NCBI RefSeq assembly: GCF_009660225.1
Contig: NZ_CP045920.1
Coordinates: 1,798,001-1,862,000, forward strand
From: Pseudactinotalea sp. HY158
Lineage (GTDB): Bacteria > Actinomycetota > Actinomycetes > Actinomycetales > Beutenbergiaceae
Length of the DNA: 64,000 nt
Reading direction: 5' to 3'
Every line of letters begins with the position of its first letter. Position 1 is the stretch's first letter. The notes beneath the pieces are model-generated. The model was not told the DNA's origin, searched no databases, and saw nothing but the letters and a program-made list of their open reading frames with translations. Positions 26,955 through 35,146 of the stretch are shown piece by piece. Made by a program: the position numbers and the translations under genes.

Positions 26955-28378
26955 AGCTTGAACACCTTCGCGGGGATGGTCGTGACCAGGTCGAGGGCGA
27001 CGGCGTGTGCCTCGTCCTCGCTCAGCCGGTGCTCGGCGACGAGCCCGGCGAGATATCCGGCGTCGAGCCGGCGGGCCATGTCGTGCCGGGTCGGGATCGA
27101 GAGGAACGCCCGGGTGTCGTCGATGAAACCCGACGTGCGGTAGAACCCGGCCGTCTCGGTCACCGCGCCGCGGAACCGCCGGATCGCGTCCGGCGCGTCG
27201 AGGAACCACCAGGGCACGCCCACGTGCATCGAGCGGTAGAACCCGGCCATCGGGGCGAGCTCGCGGGAGTAGACCGTCTCGTCGATCGTGAAGACGACGA
27301 GGGTGAAGTCGGGGTGATTGCCGAACCGTCCGAGCAGCGGCTGCAGGGCGTGGGTGAACTCGACGCTCGTAGGGATGTCGGCGCCCGTATCGGGGCCGTA
27401 CTCGGCGAAGGTGCGGGGGTCGTGGTTGCGCCGCACCGCCGGGTGCAGCGTCATGACCAGGCCGTCCTCGGTGGCCATCCGGGCCATCTCGTGGACCATG
27501 TGCCGACGGAACGCCGTCGCCTGGGCGGGGGTCGCCTCCCCCGCGAGGGCGGCGGCGTAGATCACCGCGGCCTCGCCGGCTTCGAGGGGTTCGGTGCCCG
27601 CGTCGGCGTGGGAGTGGTCGCTGGAGACGGCGCCGTGGGCCTTGAAATAGGCGCGGCGGTTCTCCAGGGCCGCGACGTAGCCGCGGTAGTCACCGGTGTC
27701 GACGCCGCTCACCTCGCCGAGCCGGCGCACGAGGTCGGGCCAGTCGGCGCGGGCCGGCTCGAGGAACCGGTCGGGCCGGAATGTGGGCAGCACCCGCCCG
27801 GTGAACGTGCCGTCGGCGGCGAGCGCCGCGTGCGCGCTCAGGTCGTCGAGCGGGTCGTCCGTCGTGGCCAGCACGCTCATGCCGAAGCGCTCGAAGAGCG
27901 CGCGCGGGCGGAACTCGGGGGTCGTCAGGGCCGCGGCGATCTCGTCGTAGAGCGCATCGGCGGTCTGCGCGCTCGGCGCCCGGCTCACCCCGAACACCTC
28001 GGCGAAGGTGGTGTCGAACCAGTACTTCACGGGCGTGCCGCGGAAGACGTGATAGTTCTCGCAGAGGATCCGCCAGGCCCGCCGGGCCGCCTCCTCCGCC
28101 AGCGGGGCGAACCCGCCCGGTCCCCGACCGAGATCCGACAGGTCCGCCCCGTTCGCGTGCAGGAGGCGCAGCGCGTAGTGGTCGGGCTGGAGCAGCAGGT
28201 GGGTGGGGTCGGCGAAGGGCTCGTTCGTGGAGAGCCAGTCGGCGGGCACGTGAGAGTGCGGGGAGATGATCGGCAGGCTCTTCGTGTGCTCGTACAGGCT
28301 CCGGGCGATCCCCCGGACGGTCGGGTCGGCCGGGAGCAGGCGGTCGGGGTGGACCGTGAGCGGTGCAGGTGCAGGCAT
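26951..28378 (-). CDS. uxaC: Uronate isomerase (UxaC)
   Basis: 475 residues, usual length. Interconverts D-glucuronate and D-fructuronate (and D-galacturonate/D-tagaturonate). Amidohydrolase-fold features: metal site His41 and His43 in SPHSHVPADW, AYFKAHGAVSSDHSH, VMTLHPAVRRNHD and the C-terminal GFIDDTRAFLSIPTRHD signature of the family. The start is the ATG at 28378 (MPAPAPLTV); an ATG three codons upstream is possible, and a longer frame to 29971 is a shadow of the opposite gene. The promoter region carries a perfect GGCAAC-AG-GTTGCC palindrome. Co-translated with uxuB. Confidence 0.92.
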   Translation of the reverse strand: MPAPAPLTVHPDRLLPADPTVRGIARSLYEHTKSLPIISPHSHVPADWLSTNEPFADPTHLLLQPDHYALRLLHANGADLSDLGRGPGGFAPLAEEAARRAWRILCENYHVFRGTPVKYWFDTTFAEVFGVSRAPSAQTADALYDEIAAALTTPEFRPRALFERFGMSVLATTDDPLDDLSAHAALAADGTFTGRVLPTFRPDRFLEPARADWPDLVRRLGEVSGVDTGDYRGYVAALENRRAYFKAHGAVSSDHSHADAGTEPLEAGEAAVIYAAALAGEATPAQATAFRRHMVHEMARMATEDGLVMTLHPAVRRNHDPRTFAEYGPDTGADIPTSVEFTHALQPLLGRFGNHPDFTLVVFTIDETVYSRELAPMAGFYRSMHVGVPWWFLDAPDAIRRFRGAVTETAGFYRTSGFIDDTRAFLSIPTRHDMARRLDAGYLAGLVAEHRLSEDEAHAVALDLVTTIPAKVFKL

Positions 28379-28410
28379 GCCCAACATCGTGCTGATCGGC
28401 CGGCGACCAC

Positions 28411-28436
28411 GGCAACAGGTTGCCATCGCTTGCCAC
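28411..28436. promoter_or_regulatory. Probable LacI-family operator in front of uxaC
   Basis: Perfect 14-bp palindrome ggcaacaggttgcc (28411-28424) followed by another half-site (ttgcc, 28430-28434). On the minus strand the sequence fits GGCAA-S-N3-TGGCAAC, the motif also found before lacI and before the TRAP operon. It overlaps a possible -35 (TTGCCG, complement of 28410-28415) 18 bp from a CACGAT box, which is 7 nt from the alternative upstream half of the start region, so bound repressor would block uxaCB. Confidence 0.6.
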
Positions 28437-28534
28437 GGCGGCAGCGGCGTCATCGCTCGGATCCGCGCCCCCGGCGACCGGCCGCGGCCGTGTTCGCTCC
28501 CGTGTACCCCGGGCCGGCGTCTACGGTGGGAGCC

Positions 28535-29854
28535 ATGACGTGGTTCAAGCACGAGGCCCGGTTCATCTCCCGGCCCGAGATCGAGAGTCTGTGTGATCGC
28601 CTGCTCGACGAGGCCGCCGAGCGGCTGGGCATCGTCGAGTACCGCCGGGTGCTGCTGCTGCCGCCCGACCTCACCCGCGCCCACTCCGGCACGGGCTGGA
28701 TGACCGAGTACCTCTATCACCGGCTCACGGATTCCGGGGCCGAGGTGCACGTCATCCCCACGCTCGGCCAGCACGTTCCCCACACCCGCGCCGACAACGA
28801 GTGGATGTTCGGGTCGATCCCCGAGGAGCGCATCCACGCCCACGACTGGAAGAACGGCGTGACCCACGTCGGCACCGTGCCCGCCGAATTCGTGCGGGAG
28901 CAGACCGGCGGCGCGGTCGACTGGGAGATGCCGATCGACCTGAACACGATGCTCATGACCGAGCAGTGGGATCTGATCGTCAACGTCGGCCACGTCGTGC
29001 CCCACGAGGTGCTCGGGTTCGCCAACCACAACAAGAACTACTTCATCGGACTCGGCGGCAAGCGCCTGCTCGGCTCCTCCCACATGGCCTCGGCCGTGTA
29101 CGGGATCGAGAACAACCTCGGCAACCTCCTCACCCCGGTGCGGGCCTGCTTCAACTACGCCGAGGAGCACTTCCTCGCCGACCTGCCGGACGTGTACCTG
29201 CAGGTGGTCATGGACTACGACGACGAGGGCCGCCTGGCCCACACCGGCGTCTACGTCGGCGACGACCTCGAGACCTATTACGACGCCGCGCGCGCCTCCC
29301 GGGACCAGAACTTCACGATCTTCGACGAGCCCGCCCACAAGATCGTCGCGGTCATGCAGGCCGACGAGTTCCGCGCGACCTGGGTCGCGAACAAGGCGGT
29401 GTACCGCACGCGGATGGCGCTGGCCGACGGCGGCGAGCTCGTGGTCATCGCACCCGGGGTCGAGCGGTTCGGTGAGCAGCCGGAGGTCGACGACCTCGTG
29501 CGCAAATACGGCTACATCTCCCAGGCGGAGGCGGTCGAGCTGTACCGGACCGAGGCGGACATGCAGGACATCCCCCACGGCACGGCCCACCTCGTGCACG
29601 GGTCGAGCGAGGGCCGGTTCACGATCACGTACGCCCCCGGCCACCTCGGCCGGGAGGAGATCGAGTCGGTCGGCTACCGCTACCTCGACGTGAACGAGGC
29701 GCTGCGGCGCTACGATCCGGCGGTCATGAAGGACGGCTGGAACACCATGCCGGACGGCGAGGAGGTCTTCTACATCTCCACCCCGTCGGCCGGCCTGTGG
29801 GCCACGCGCGAGAAGCTGCTGGCCCGCGCCGACCACGAACGCTACGAGGGCTGA
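28535..29854 (+). CDS. LarA-family (DUF2088) nickel-pincer enzyme, probable aldonate 2-epimerase
   Basis: 439 residues. LarA-superfamily enzymes racemise or epimerise 2-hydroxy acids with the nickel-pincer nucleotide. The Lactobacillus plantarum LarA residues are preserved with exact spacing: His157 and Lys167 in PHEVLGFANHNK (H174/K184) and His183 (H200, Ni ligand); Asp45/Arg48 in PPDLTR and His80 match the substrate/catalytic Arg75 and His108. The N-terminal region resembles the larger sugar-acid branch, not lactate racemase. With uxaC divergent, larE/larB nearby and UxuB making D-mannonate, I infer D-mannonate/D-gluconate 2-epimerisation. Leaderless ATG: TACGGT at 28522-28527 is 7 nt upstream. 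Confidence 0.85.
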   Translation: MTWFKHEARFISRPEIESLCDRLLDEAAERLGIVEYRRVLLLPPDLTRAHSGTGWMTEYLYHRLTDSGAEVHVIPTLGQHVPHTRADNEWMFGSIPEERIHAHDWKNGVTHVGTVPAEFVREQTGGAVDWEMPIDLNTMLMTEQWDLIVNVGHVVPHEVLGFANHNKNYFIGLGGKRLLGSSHMASAVYGIENNLGNLLTPVRACFNYAEEHFLADLPDVYLQVVMDYDDEGRLAHTGVYVGDDLETYYDAARASRDQNFTIFDEPAHKIVAVMQADEFRATWVANKAVYRTRMALADGGELVVIAPGVERFGEQPEVDDLVRKYGYISQAEAVELYRTEADMQDIPHGTAHLVHGSSEGRFTITYAPGHLGREEIESVGYRYLDVNEALRRYDPAVMKDGWNTMPDGEEVFYISTPSAGLWATREKLLARADHERYEG

Positions 29855-29952
29855 GCGCCCCGGACCGGGTGAGAGCCCGGTGGCGGCCCGGTGACCGGGT
29901 ACCGTGACATGGCCGCGCGCCGCCGGCCCCGACGACGAAAGAAGCACCCCTC

Positions 29953-31164
29953 GTGACGACCACCCCTGCACCTCGCGGCCCCCTCGCCGGCTACCGCCGC
30001 AAACTCGGCTCCGAGACCTTCGCAGGCATGGTCCTCCTGGGCGGCGCCGTCGTGGCCCTCGCGTGGGCCAACTCCCCCTGGCGCGAGACCTACGCCGCGC
30101 TGTCGGCGGTGACGATCGGGCCGGAGTCGCTGGGACTGTCGCTCTCGCTGTCCACGTGGGCGGCGGACGGCCTGCTCGCCCTCTTCTTCTTCGTGGTGGG
30201 CCTGGAGCTCAAGAACGAATTCGTCAACGGCTCGCTCCACAACCTGCGCAGGGCCGCGGTGCCGGTCATCGCCGCCGTCTGCGGGATGCTCGGCCCCGCC
30301 GCCGTGTATCTGCTCGTCCAGTGGGTCAGCGGCGCCCAGGTGTGGCAGGGCTGGGCGATCCCGGTCGCCACCGACATCGCCTTCGCGGTCGCGCTGCTCG
30401 GCATCTTCGGGCGCTCCTTCCCACCGGCGCTGCGCACCTTCCTGCTCACCCTGGCGGTGGTCGACGACCTGCTCGGCATCACGATCATCGCCGTGGCCTT
30501 CACCGACCACGTGAGCATCCTGCTGCTGCTCGCCTCGCTCGCGACCATCGCGGTCTTCGCCCTGCTGCTGCGGGCCCGGATCATGCACTGGTGGGTCCTC
30601 GTTCCCCTCGCGGTGCTCGCGTGGGCGCTCATGCACGCCGCCGGTGTGCACGCCACGGTCGCGGGCGTGCTGCTGGGCCTCGTCGTGCCGGCCACGACCC
30701 GCCCGCAGGAGGCGATGCCGCTCGTCGACCGGTTCGCGAGCCGGATCGACTGGATCTCCGCGGGCTTCGTGCTGCCGATCTTCGCCTTCTTCGCCGCGGG
30801 GATCAACATCGTGGACGCCGGGGGGCTGGGCTCCGTACTGACCGATCCCGTCTCGGTGGGCGTCAGCCTCGCACTCCCGCTCGGCAAGTTCATCGGGATC
30901 TGGGGCGGGACGGCCCTGCTCGTCGCGTTCACCCCGCTCCTCCTCGGCGACGGACTGAGGCTGCGCGATCTGCCGGGGATGACGCTGCTCGCGGGCGTCG
31001 GGTTCACGGTCTCGCTGCTCATCGCGCAGCTGTCGTTCGATCCCACCGCCGTCGAGGGCGAGCACGCCCGCATCGGGGTCATCCTCGGCTCCGTGCTCGC
31101 CGCCGCGCTCGGCGCGATCGTGCTCAAGGCGACCGGGCGGCGGCACGCAAGCCGGTCCATGTGA
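29953..31164 (+). CDS. nhaA: Na+/H+ antiporter NhaA
   Basis: 403 residues, 11-12 membrane helices. Exchanges internal Na+ for external protons. The transport aspartates are in ATDIAFAVALL and the DD pair in AVVDDLLGI; LALFFFVVGLELKNE and VGFTVSLLIAQLSF are also family signatures. The GTG start has a weak GAAAGAAG upstream. It lies 98 bp after the LarA-type gene in the same direction, within the sugar-acid cluster. TRAP importers use Na+ symport, so it may restore the sodium gradient, though NhaA can also be an unrelated housekeeping gene. Confidence 0.92.
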   Translation: MTTTPAPRGPLAGYRRKLGSETFAGMVLLGGAVVALAWANSPWRETYAALSAVTIGPESLGLSLSLSTWAADGLLALFFFVVGLELKNEFVNGSLHNLRRAAVPVIAAVCGMLGPAAVYLLVQWVSGAQVWQGWAIPVATDIAFAVALLGIFGRSFPPALRTFLLTLAVVDDLLGITIIAVAFTDHVSILLLLASLATIAVFALLLRARIMHWWVLVPLAVLAWALMHAAGVHATVAGVLLGLVVPATTRPQEAMPLVDRFASRIDWISAGFVLPIFAFFAAGINIVDAGGLGSVLTDPVSVGVSLALPLGKFIGIWGGTALLVAFTPLLLGDGLRLRDLPGMTLLAGVGFTVSLLIAQLSFDPTAVEGEHARIGVILGSVLAAALGAIVLKATGRRHASRSM

Positions 31165-31204
31165 CCCGCGCCGACCGACCAGCGCCGGCCGACCAGCGCC
31201 AGCC

Positions 31205-32230
31205 CTAGCGGAAGACGAGCCGGCCGGGGCGGGCCTTGCCGGTCGATGCCCGCGGCACGAGCTTGACGGGCAGCAGCACCGGTTCGGACGTCGGCCGGGC
31301 TCCCCCGATGATCGCGAGCAGGTTGCGGGTCGCGGTCGCCCCCTGGGATCGCAGCGGGGAGGCGACCGAGGTGAGCGCGGGGGTGGTGAGCGACCCGACC
31401 TGGGAATTGTCGAATCCGACGACGCTCACCTCCCCCGGGACCTCGATGCCCAGGGCCCGCAGCCCCTGGATGAAGCCGATCGCCATGACGTCGTTGAAGG
31501 CCACGACGGCGGTGGTCGGCTGCGCGGCCCAGCGACGCGCGGCGCGTAGCCCGCCCTGGATGGTCGGCTCCTGCGGCCCGATCCGCCTCGTGCGCAGGTA
31601 CAACTCCATCCCCGCCTCCTGGATGCTCCGCCAGCGCACACCGTCGGTCCACGACGCCTCCGGTCCAGCGAGGTAGGTCACCTCCTCGTGCCCGAGCGCA
31701 CCGAGATGCTCGACCGCGCGCCGGGCCCCCCGCGCCGAATCCGTGAGCACCGACGGCAGGCCCTGGACGATCCGGTTGAGCACCACGACCGGGCGCTGCT
31801 TGGCGAGCATCCGGATTCCCGAGTCCGACAGTCGCGGACTGGTGAGCAGGAGCCCGTCGAGCATCGGCAGCAGCGGCTCGACCAACCGCTCCCGCACGCT
31901 GCTCTCGCGGGTGTCGATGAGCACGAGCGAATGGTCGGCGGCCTCTGCGGCCGCCTCGGCCCCGCGGATCACCTCGACGAACACGGGATTGGCGATGTCG
32001 GCGACGAGCATCGCAAGCCGGCGGGAGGGGGCGTGCGGAAGCGTCGGCGCGGCGGACGAGCGCTGATAGCCCAGTTCGGCCGCCGCCCGGCGCACCTTCG
32101 CGGCGGTGACGGCGCTCACGCGGCCCGGCCGTGCCAGCGCCCGCGAGACCGTCGACGGGGCAACGCCCGCGGCCGTGGCGACGTCGTAGATGGTCACTGC
32201 CCGCCCGACGATCTCGTTCCCGGAGTCCAT
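31205..32230 (-). CDS. LacI-family transcriptional regulator of the sugar-acid cluster
   Basis: 341 residues. N-terminal helix-turn-helix and hinge helix (about 13-60: TIYDVATAAGVAPSTVSRAL) and a periplasmic-binding-protein-like sensor domain (about 65-341) that would bind a sugar-acid ligand. ATG at 32230 chosen because TAGCGT is exactly 7 nt upstream; an upstream TTG/ATG frame to 32269 would pass through the promoter. Its own promoter overlaps two GGCAAC half-sites, so autoregulation is likely. Probably represses uxaCB, itself and dctPQM in the absence of substrate or intermediate. Confidence 0.88.
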   Translation of the reverse strand: MDSGNEIVGRAVTIYDVATAAGVAPSTVSRALARPGRVSAVTAAKVRRAAAELGYQRSSAAPTLPHAPSRRLAMLVADIANPVFVEVIRGAEAAAEAADHSLVLIDTRESSVRERLVEPLLPMLDGLLLTSPRLSDSGIRMLAKQRPVVVLNRIVQGLPSVLTDSARGARRAVEHLGALGHEEVTYLAGPEASWTDGVRWRSIQEAGMELYLRTRRIGPQEPTIQGGLRAARRWAAQPTTAVVAFNDVMAIGFIQGLRALGIEVPGEVSVVGFDNSQVGSLTTPALTSVASPLRSQGATATRNLLAIIGGARPTSEPVLLPVKLVPRASTGKARPGRLVFR

Positions 32231-32237
32231 GGCGCAC

Positions 32238-32267
32238 ACGCTAGGGTCAACGGCAACCAGTGGCAAC
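32238..32267 (-). promoter_or_regulatory. lacI promoter with overlapping operator half-sites
   Basis: Minus strand: -35 TTGCCA (complement of 32261-32266), 17-bp spacer, -10 TAGCGT (complement of 32238-32243), 7 nt, ATG. GGCAAC half-sites at 32252-32257 and 32262-32267, 10 bp apart, lie in the spacer and on the -35. Confidence 0.6.
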
Positions 32268-32369
32268 ATGTGGTGAGGCCGTCCGAGCGCCGAGCAGGAT
32301 GGCCATCGAATCCCGGCGCGTCCGCCCCGAGTCCGGCCCCGGCCGCGCCGCTCGAGCTGGAGGCTACCG

Positions 32370-33224
32370 ATGACACCGCGAACCGAACCGACCCCCGAGG
32401 CCCTGACCGGCGCCCTCGCCCGAGCGCGAGCCGATCTCCGCGGTCACGCCCCGCTCGGGGTGGCCTACTCCGGCGGCGTCGATTCGGCCACACTGCTGGC
32501 CCTCGCGGTCGCGGAGCTCGGGGCCGACCAGGTGGTCGCGATCCTCGGCGTCTCCCCGAGCCTGGCCACCGACGAGCGTGAGCGAGCCCACGCGACGGCC
32601 CGCGAGATCGGCGCCCGGGTCGTCGAGATCCGCACCCACGAGGGCGAGAACGAGTCGTACCGGGCGAACGGCCCGGACCGCTGCTTCCACTGCAAGGACG
32701 AGCTGTTCACCCGGATCTCCGACGAACTCGTGGACGAGCTCGGGCTCGCGGCCATCGCCTACGGCGAGAACGCCGACGACGCCCGCCGCCCCGACCGCCC
32801 CGGCGCGCAGGCCGCGGTCGACCACCGGGTGCTGCGGCCGATGTCCGCGGCCGGCATGACCAAGCTCATGGTGCGGCAGGCGGCCCGGCAGCTCGGCGTC
32901 CCGGTCGCCGACAAGCCCGCCGCGCCGTGCCTCGCCTCCCGTATCCCGCACTTCCAGGAGGTGACGCCGGAGAAGCTGCGCCAGATCGACGAGGCGGAGG
33001 GCGGGCTGCGCCGGCTCGGGTTCACCGACTGTCGGGTTCGTCACCACGGCGAGATCGCCCGCATCGAGGTGCCCATCGCCGAGATCCCCGCCGCGGCCCG
33101 GCAGCACGAGGCCATCCACACCCTCGTCACGGCCGCCGGGTTCACGTTCGCGGCCCTCGACCTGCGCGGCATCCAGTCCGGCGCGTTCACCCTGCCGCTC
33201 GTGCTCGGGGCCACCCGTGCCTGA
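32370..33224 (+). CDS. larE: LarE, sulfur transferase for nickel-pincer cofactor synthesis
   Basis: 284 residues. Adenylates the carboxylates of the pyridinium dicarboxylate precursor and donates sulfur from its own cysteine. PP-loop SGGVDS (34-39) binds ATP. Cys187 in PCLASR corresponds to the sacrificial Cys176 of L. plantarum LarE; a second pair, Cys105 and Cys108 (RCFHCK), is seen upstream. RBS GGAGG precedes the ATG at 32370. Overlaps larB by 8 nt. It supplies the cofactor for the LarA-type enzyme at 28535. Confidence 0.92.
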   Translation: MTPRTEPTPEALTGALARARADLRGHAPLGVAYSGGVDSATLLALAVAELGADQVVAILGVSPSLATDERERAHATAREIGARVVEIRTHEGENESYRANGPDRCFHCKDELFTRISDELVDELGLAAIAYGENADDARRPDRPGAQAAVDHRVLRPMSAAGMTKLMVRQAARQLGVPVADKPAAPCLASRIPHFQEVTPEKLRQIDEAEGGLRRLGFTDCRVRHHGEIARIEVPIAEIPAAARQHEAIHTLVTAAGFTFAALDLRGIQSGAFTLPLVLGATRA

Positions 33225-33931
33225 TCAGCCGACACCGGCGTGGGCGCCGGGACCGGAGTTCGAGCAGGTCCGTCTCGATCTCGAGCGCGGCCGCCGGCGC
33301 GGCTACCCCGAGGCCGTGCTGTGCGAGCCCAAGTCGACCGAGCAGGTCGCCCTCGTCGCGGCCCGGGTCGCGGATGCCGGCACCCCGACCCTGTTCACGC
33401 GCGTGCGACCCGAGCAGGTCGAGGCGATCCGCGCCGCGCTCCCGGAGGCCGCCCACCACGAGCAGGCCCGCCTCGTGGCGTGGCCCGCGCGGCCGCCCGC
33501 GCCCCGGGGGCTCCGTGCTCGTGCTCAGCGCCGGCACCTCCGACGTGCCGGTGGCGCTCGAGGCGCAGCTGACCGCCCGCCACCTCGGGCGGGAGGCCTC
33601 CCTCCTGGCCGACGTCGGCGTGGCGGGCCTGCACCGCCTCCTCGCCCAGGTCGATCGGCTGCGCGAGGCCTCGGCGATCGTCGTGGCCGCGGGTATGGAC
33701 GGCGCCCTACCGGGTGTCGTCGCGGGCCTCGTGAGCGCACCGGTCATCGCCGTGCCCACCTCCGTCGGCTACGGCGCGGCCTTCGCCGGGCTCGCCCCGC
33801 TGCTCACGATGCTCAACGCCTGCGCGCCCGGGGTCGCCGTGGTCAACATCGACAACGGGTACGGCGCCGGGCACCTCGCCGCCCAGATCTCCGCGGACCG
33901 CACGCCCGTGGCAACCCCTGGCAACCGTTAG
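33217..33931 (+). pseudogene. larB: larB (AIR-carboxylase-like, nickel-pincer cofactor synthesis), interrupted by a +1 frameshift
   Basis: LarB carboxylates and hydrolyses nicotinic acid adenine dinucleotide to start the cofactor. The N-terminal 95 codons read in the frame of the GTG at 33217 (ARGYPEAVLCEPKSTEQV-like region, then DAGTPTLFTRVRPEQ). The rest is in the next frame and is intact: GGSVLVLSAGTSDVPVALEA, GMDGALPGVVAGL, and the conserved MLNACAPGVAVVNIDNG with its Cys. The switch falls at C4G5 (33502-33510), where CCC-C allows a +1 slip giving the expected PGGSVL join. Joined length is about 237 residues, normal for LarB. It may be a sequencing error, a real mutation, or programmed frameshifting. 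Confidence 0.8.
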
Positions 33932-33933
33932 CG
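33910..33933. promoter_or_regulatory. Probable LacI-family operator before the TRAP operon
   Basis: GGCAAC-N4-GGCAAC (33910-33925) followed by cgttagc, the same arrangement as in front of lacI. It lies across the last codons and stop of larB, about 150 bp before dctP. A further gttgcc half-site is at 33982-33987. Confidence 0.5.
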
Positions 33934-34085
33934 ACCGAGCCCGTCGATCTGGCTGAATCCTAGTCAGCAGGGTCGGCGGTGGTTGCCTCCCGACCGGCCC
34001 GCTCATCTGACGGCGATCCCAGGACAATGCGGTCACACTCCCCCCGCACTGGGCTTGCTCCCCGACTCTACGAACGGAACGCACC

Positions 34086-35105
34086 ATGCGTATGAAGAAG
34101 ACTCCGATCCTCGTCGCCGGCATCGCGTCCGCGGGCCTCCTGCTCGGAGCGTGCAGCGGCGGTGGCAGCAGCGACGGCGGCGACGGCTCCGGCTCGACCA
34201 TGCGCCTCGCGCTCAACCAGACCGAGGAGCACCCCTCCTACATCGCCCTCGACAACTTCGGTCAGGCCCTCGAGGAGAGCACCGACGGCCGCTGGGGAAT
34301 CGACGTCTTCCCGAACGAGACGCTCGGCGCCCAGGCCGAGGCCCTCCAGCTCGTCTCCGACGGCAGCGTCGACATGGCGGTCGTCTCGGGCGCCCAGCTC
34401 GAGAACCTCAACGCCGACTTCACCGCCTACAACCTGCCCAAGGTCTTCACCGACATCGACCACCAGATGCAGGTGATCAACAACCCGGGCGAGCTGACGA
34501 GCGAGCTGTTCGCCTCCCTCGAGGAGTCGAACAACCTCACCGTCATCGGCGGCCTGACCCAGGGCAGCCGCAGCGTCTACACGACCTTCGGCGCCGTCGA
34601 GAGCCCGGCCGACCTGGCCGGCAAGAAGATGCGCGTGCAGGAGTCCGACCTGAACGTCGCGATCGCCGAGGCGCTCGGCGCCGCCGCCACGCCGATGGCC
34701 TACGGCGAGCTCTACACGGGCCTGCAGTCCGGGGTCGTGGACGCCGCCGAGAACAACGAGGTCTCCTACTTCACCCAGAAGCACTTCGAGGTCGCCCCGT
34801 ACTTCTCGTACACGAACCACGTCGTCGGCCTCGACTACGTCATCATCAACACGGACAAGCTCGAGAGCATGACCGATGAGGACCGCGCCGCCTTCGACGA
34901 GGGCTGGGCCGCCGCCTGGGCCGAGCACACCGAGCTGTGGACGCAGGCCACCCAGGACGCCATCGACGGCGCGACCGCCGGCGGGGCCACGTTCACCGAG
35001 GTCGACGACGCCGCCTTCTCCGACGCCCTGGCCGCCGTCGCCGAGGAGTTCATCAAGACCGACAACCAGCAGGCCCTCTACGACAACGCCCGCGAAGGCC
35101 AGTGA
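34086..35105 (+). CDS. dctP: TRAP transporter substrate-binding lipoprotein (DctP family)
   Basis: 339 residues. Lipoprotein signal with lipobox LGAC (Cys23). Mature part has the DctP fold: an N-terminal LALNQTEEHPSYIALDNF segment, FPNETLGAQAEALQLVSDGSVDMAV, the helix-flanking QGSRSVYTTFGAV, and AYGELYTGLQSGVVDAAENNE, the region that holds the carboxylate-binding Arg/Asn pair of the family. In this context (uxaC, uxuB) the ligand is probably a hexuronate or aldonate. In Gram-positive cells it would be membrane-anchored outside. First gene of dctPQM; start ATG at 34086 or 34092. Confidence 0.92.
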   Translation: MRMKKTPILVAGIASAGLLLGACSGGGSSDGGDGSGSTMRLALNQTEEHPSYIALDNFGQALEESTDGRWGIDVFPNETLGAQAEALQLVSDGSVDMAVVSGAQLENLNADFTAYNLPKVFTDIDHQMQVINNPGELTSELFASLEESNNLTVIGGLTQGSRSVYTTFGAVESPADLAGKKMRVQESDLNVAIAEALGAAATPMAYGELYTGLQSGVVDAAENNEVSYFTQKHFEVAPYFSYTNHVVGLDYVIINTDKLESMTDEDRAAFDEGWAAAWAEHTELWTQATQDAIDGATAGGATFTEVDDAAFSDALAAVAEEFIKTDNQQALYDNAREGQ

Positions 35106-35146
35106 CCGAACGGGCCGAGCCGGACATTCAAGAAGGGAGGAGCACC

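Noticed and set aside
28379-29971. Longer version of UxaC with about 500 extra residues
   Set aside because: The additional part is the antisense of the LarA-type gene; the family start is at 28378.
33217-33931. LarC as the gene after larE
   Set aside because: The conserved NACAPGVAVVNIDNG and AGTSDVPVA segments identify LarB.
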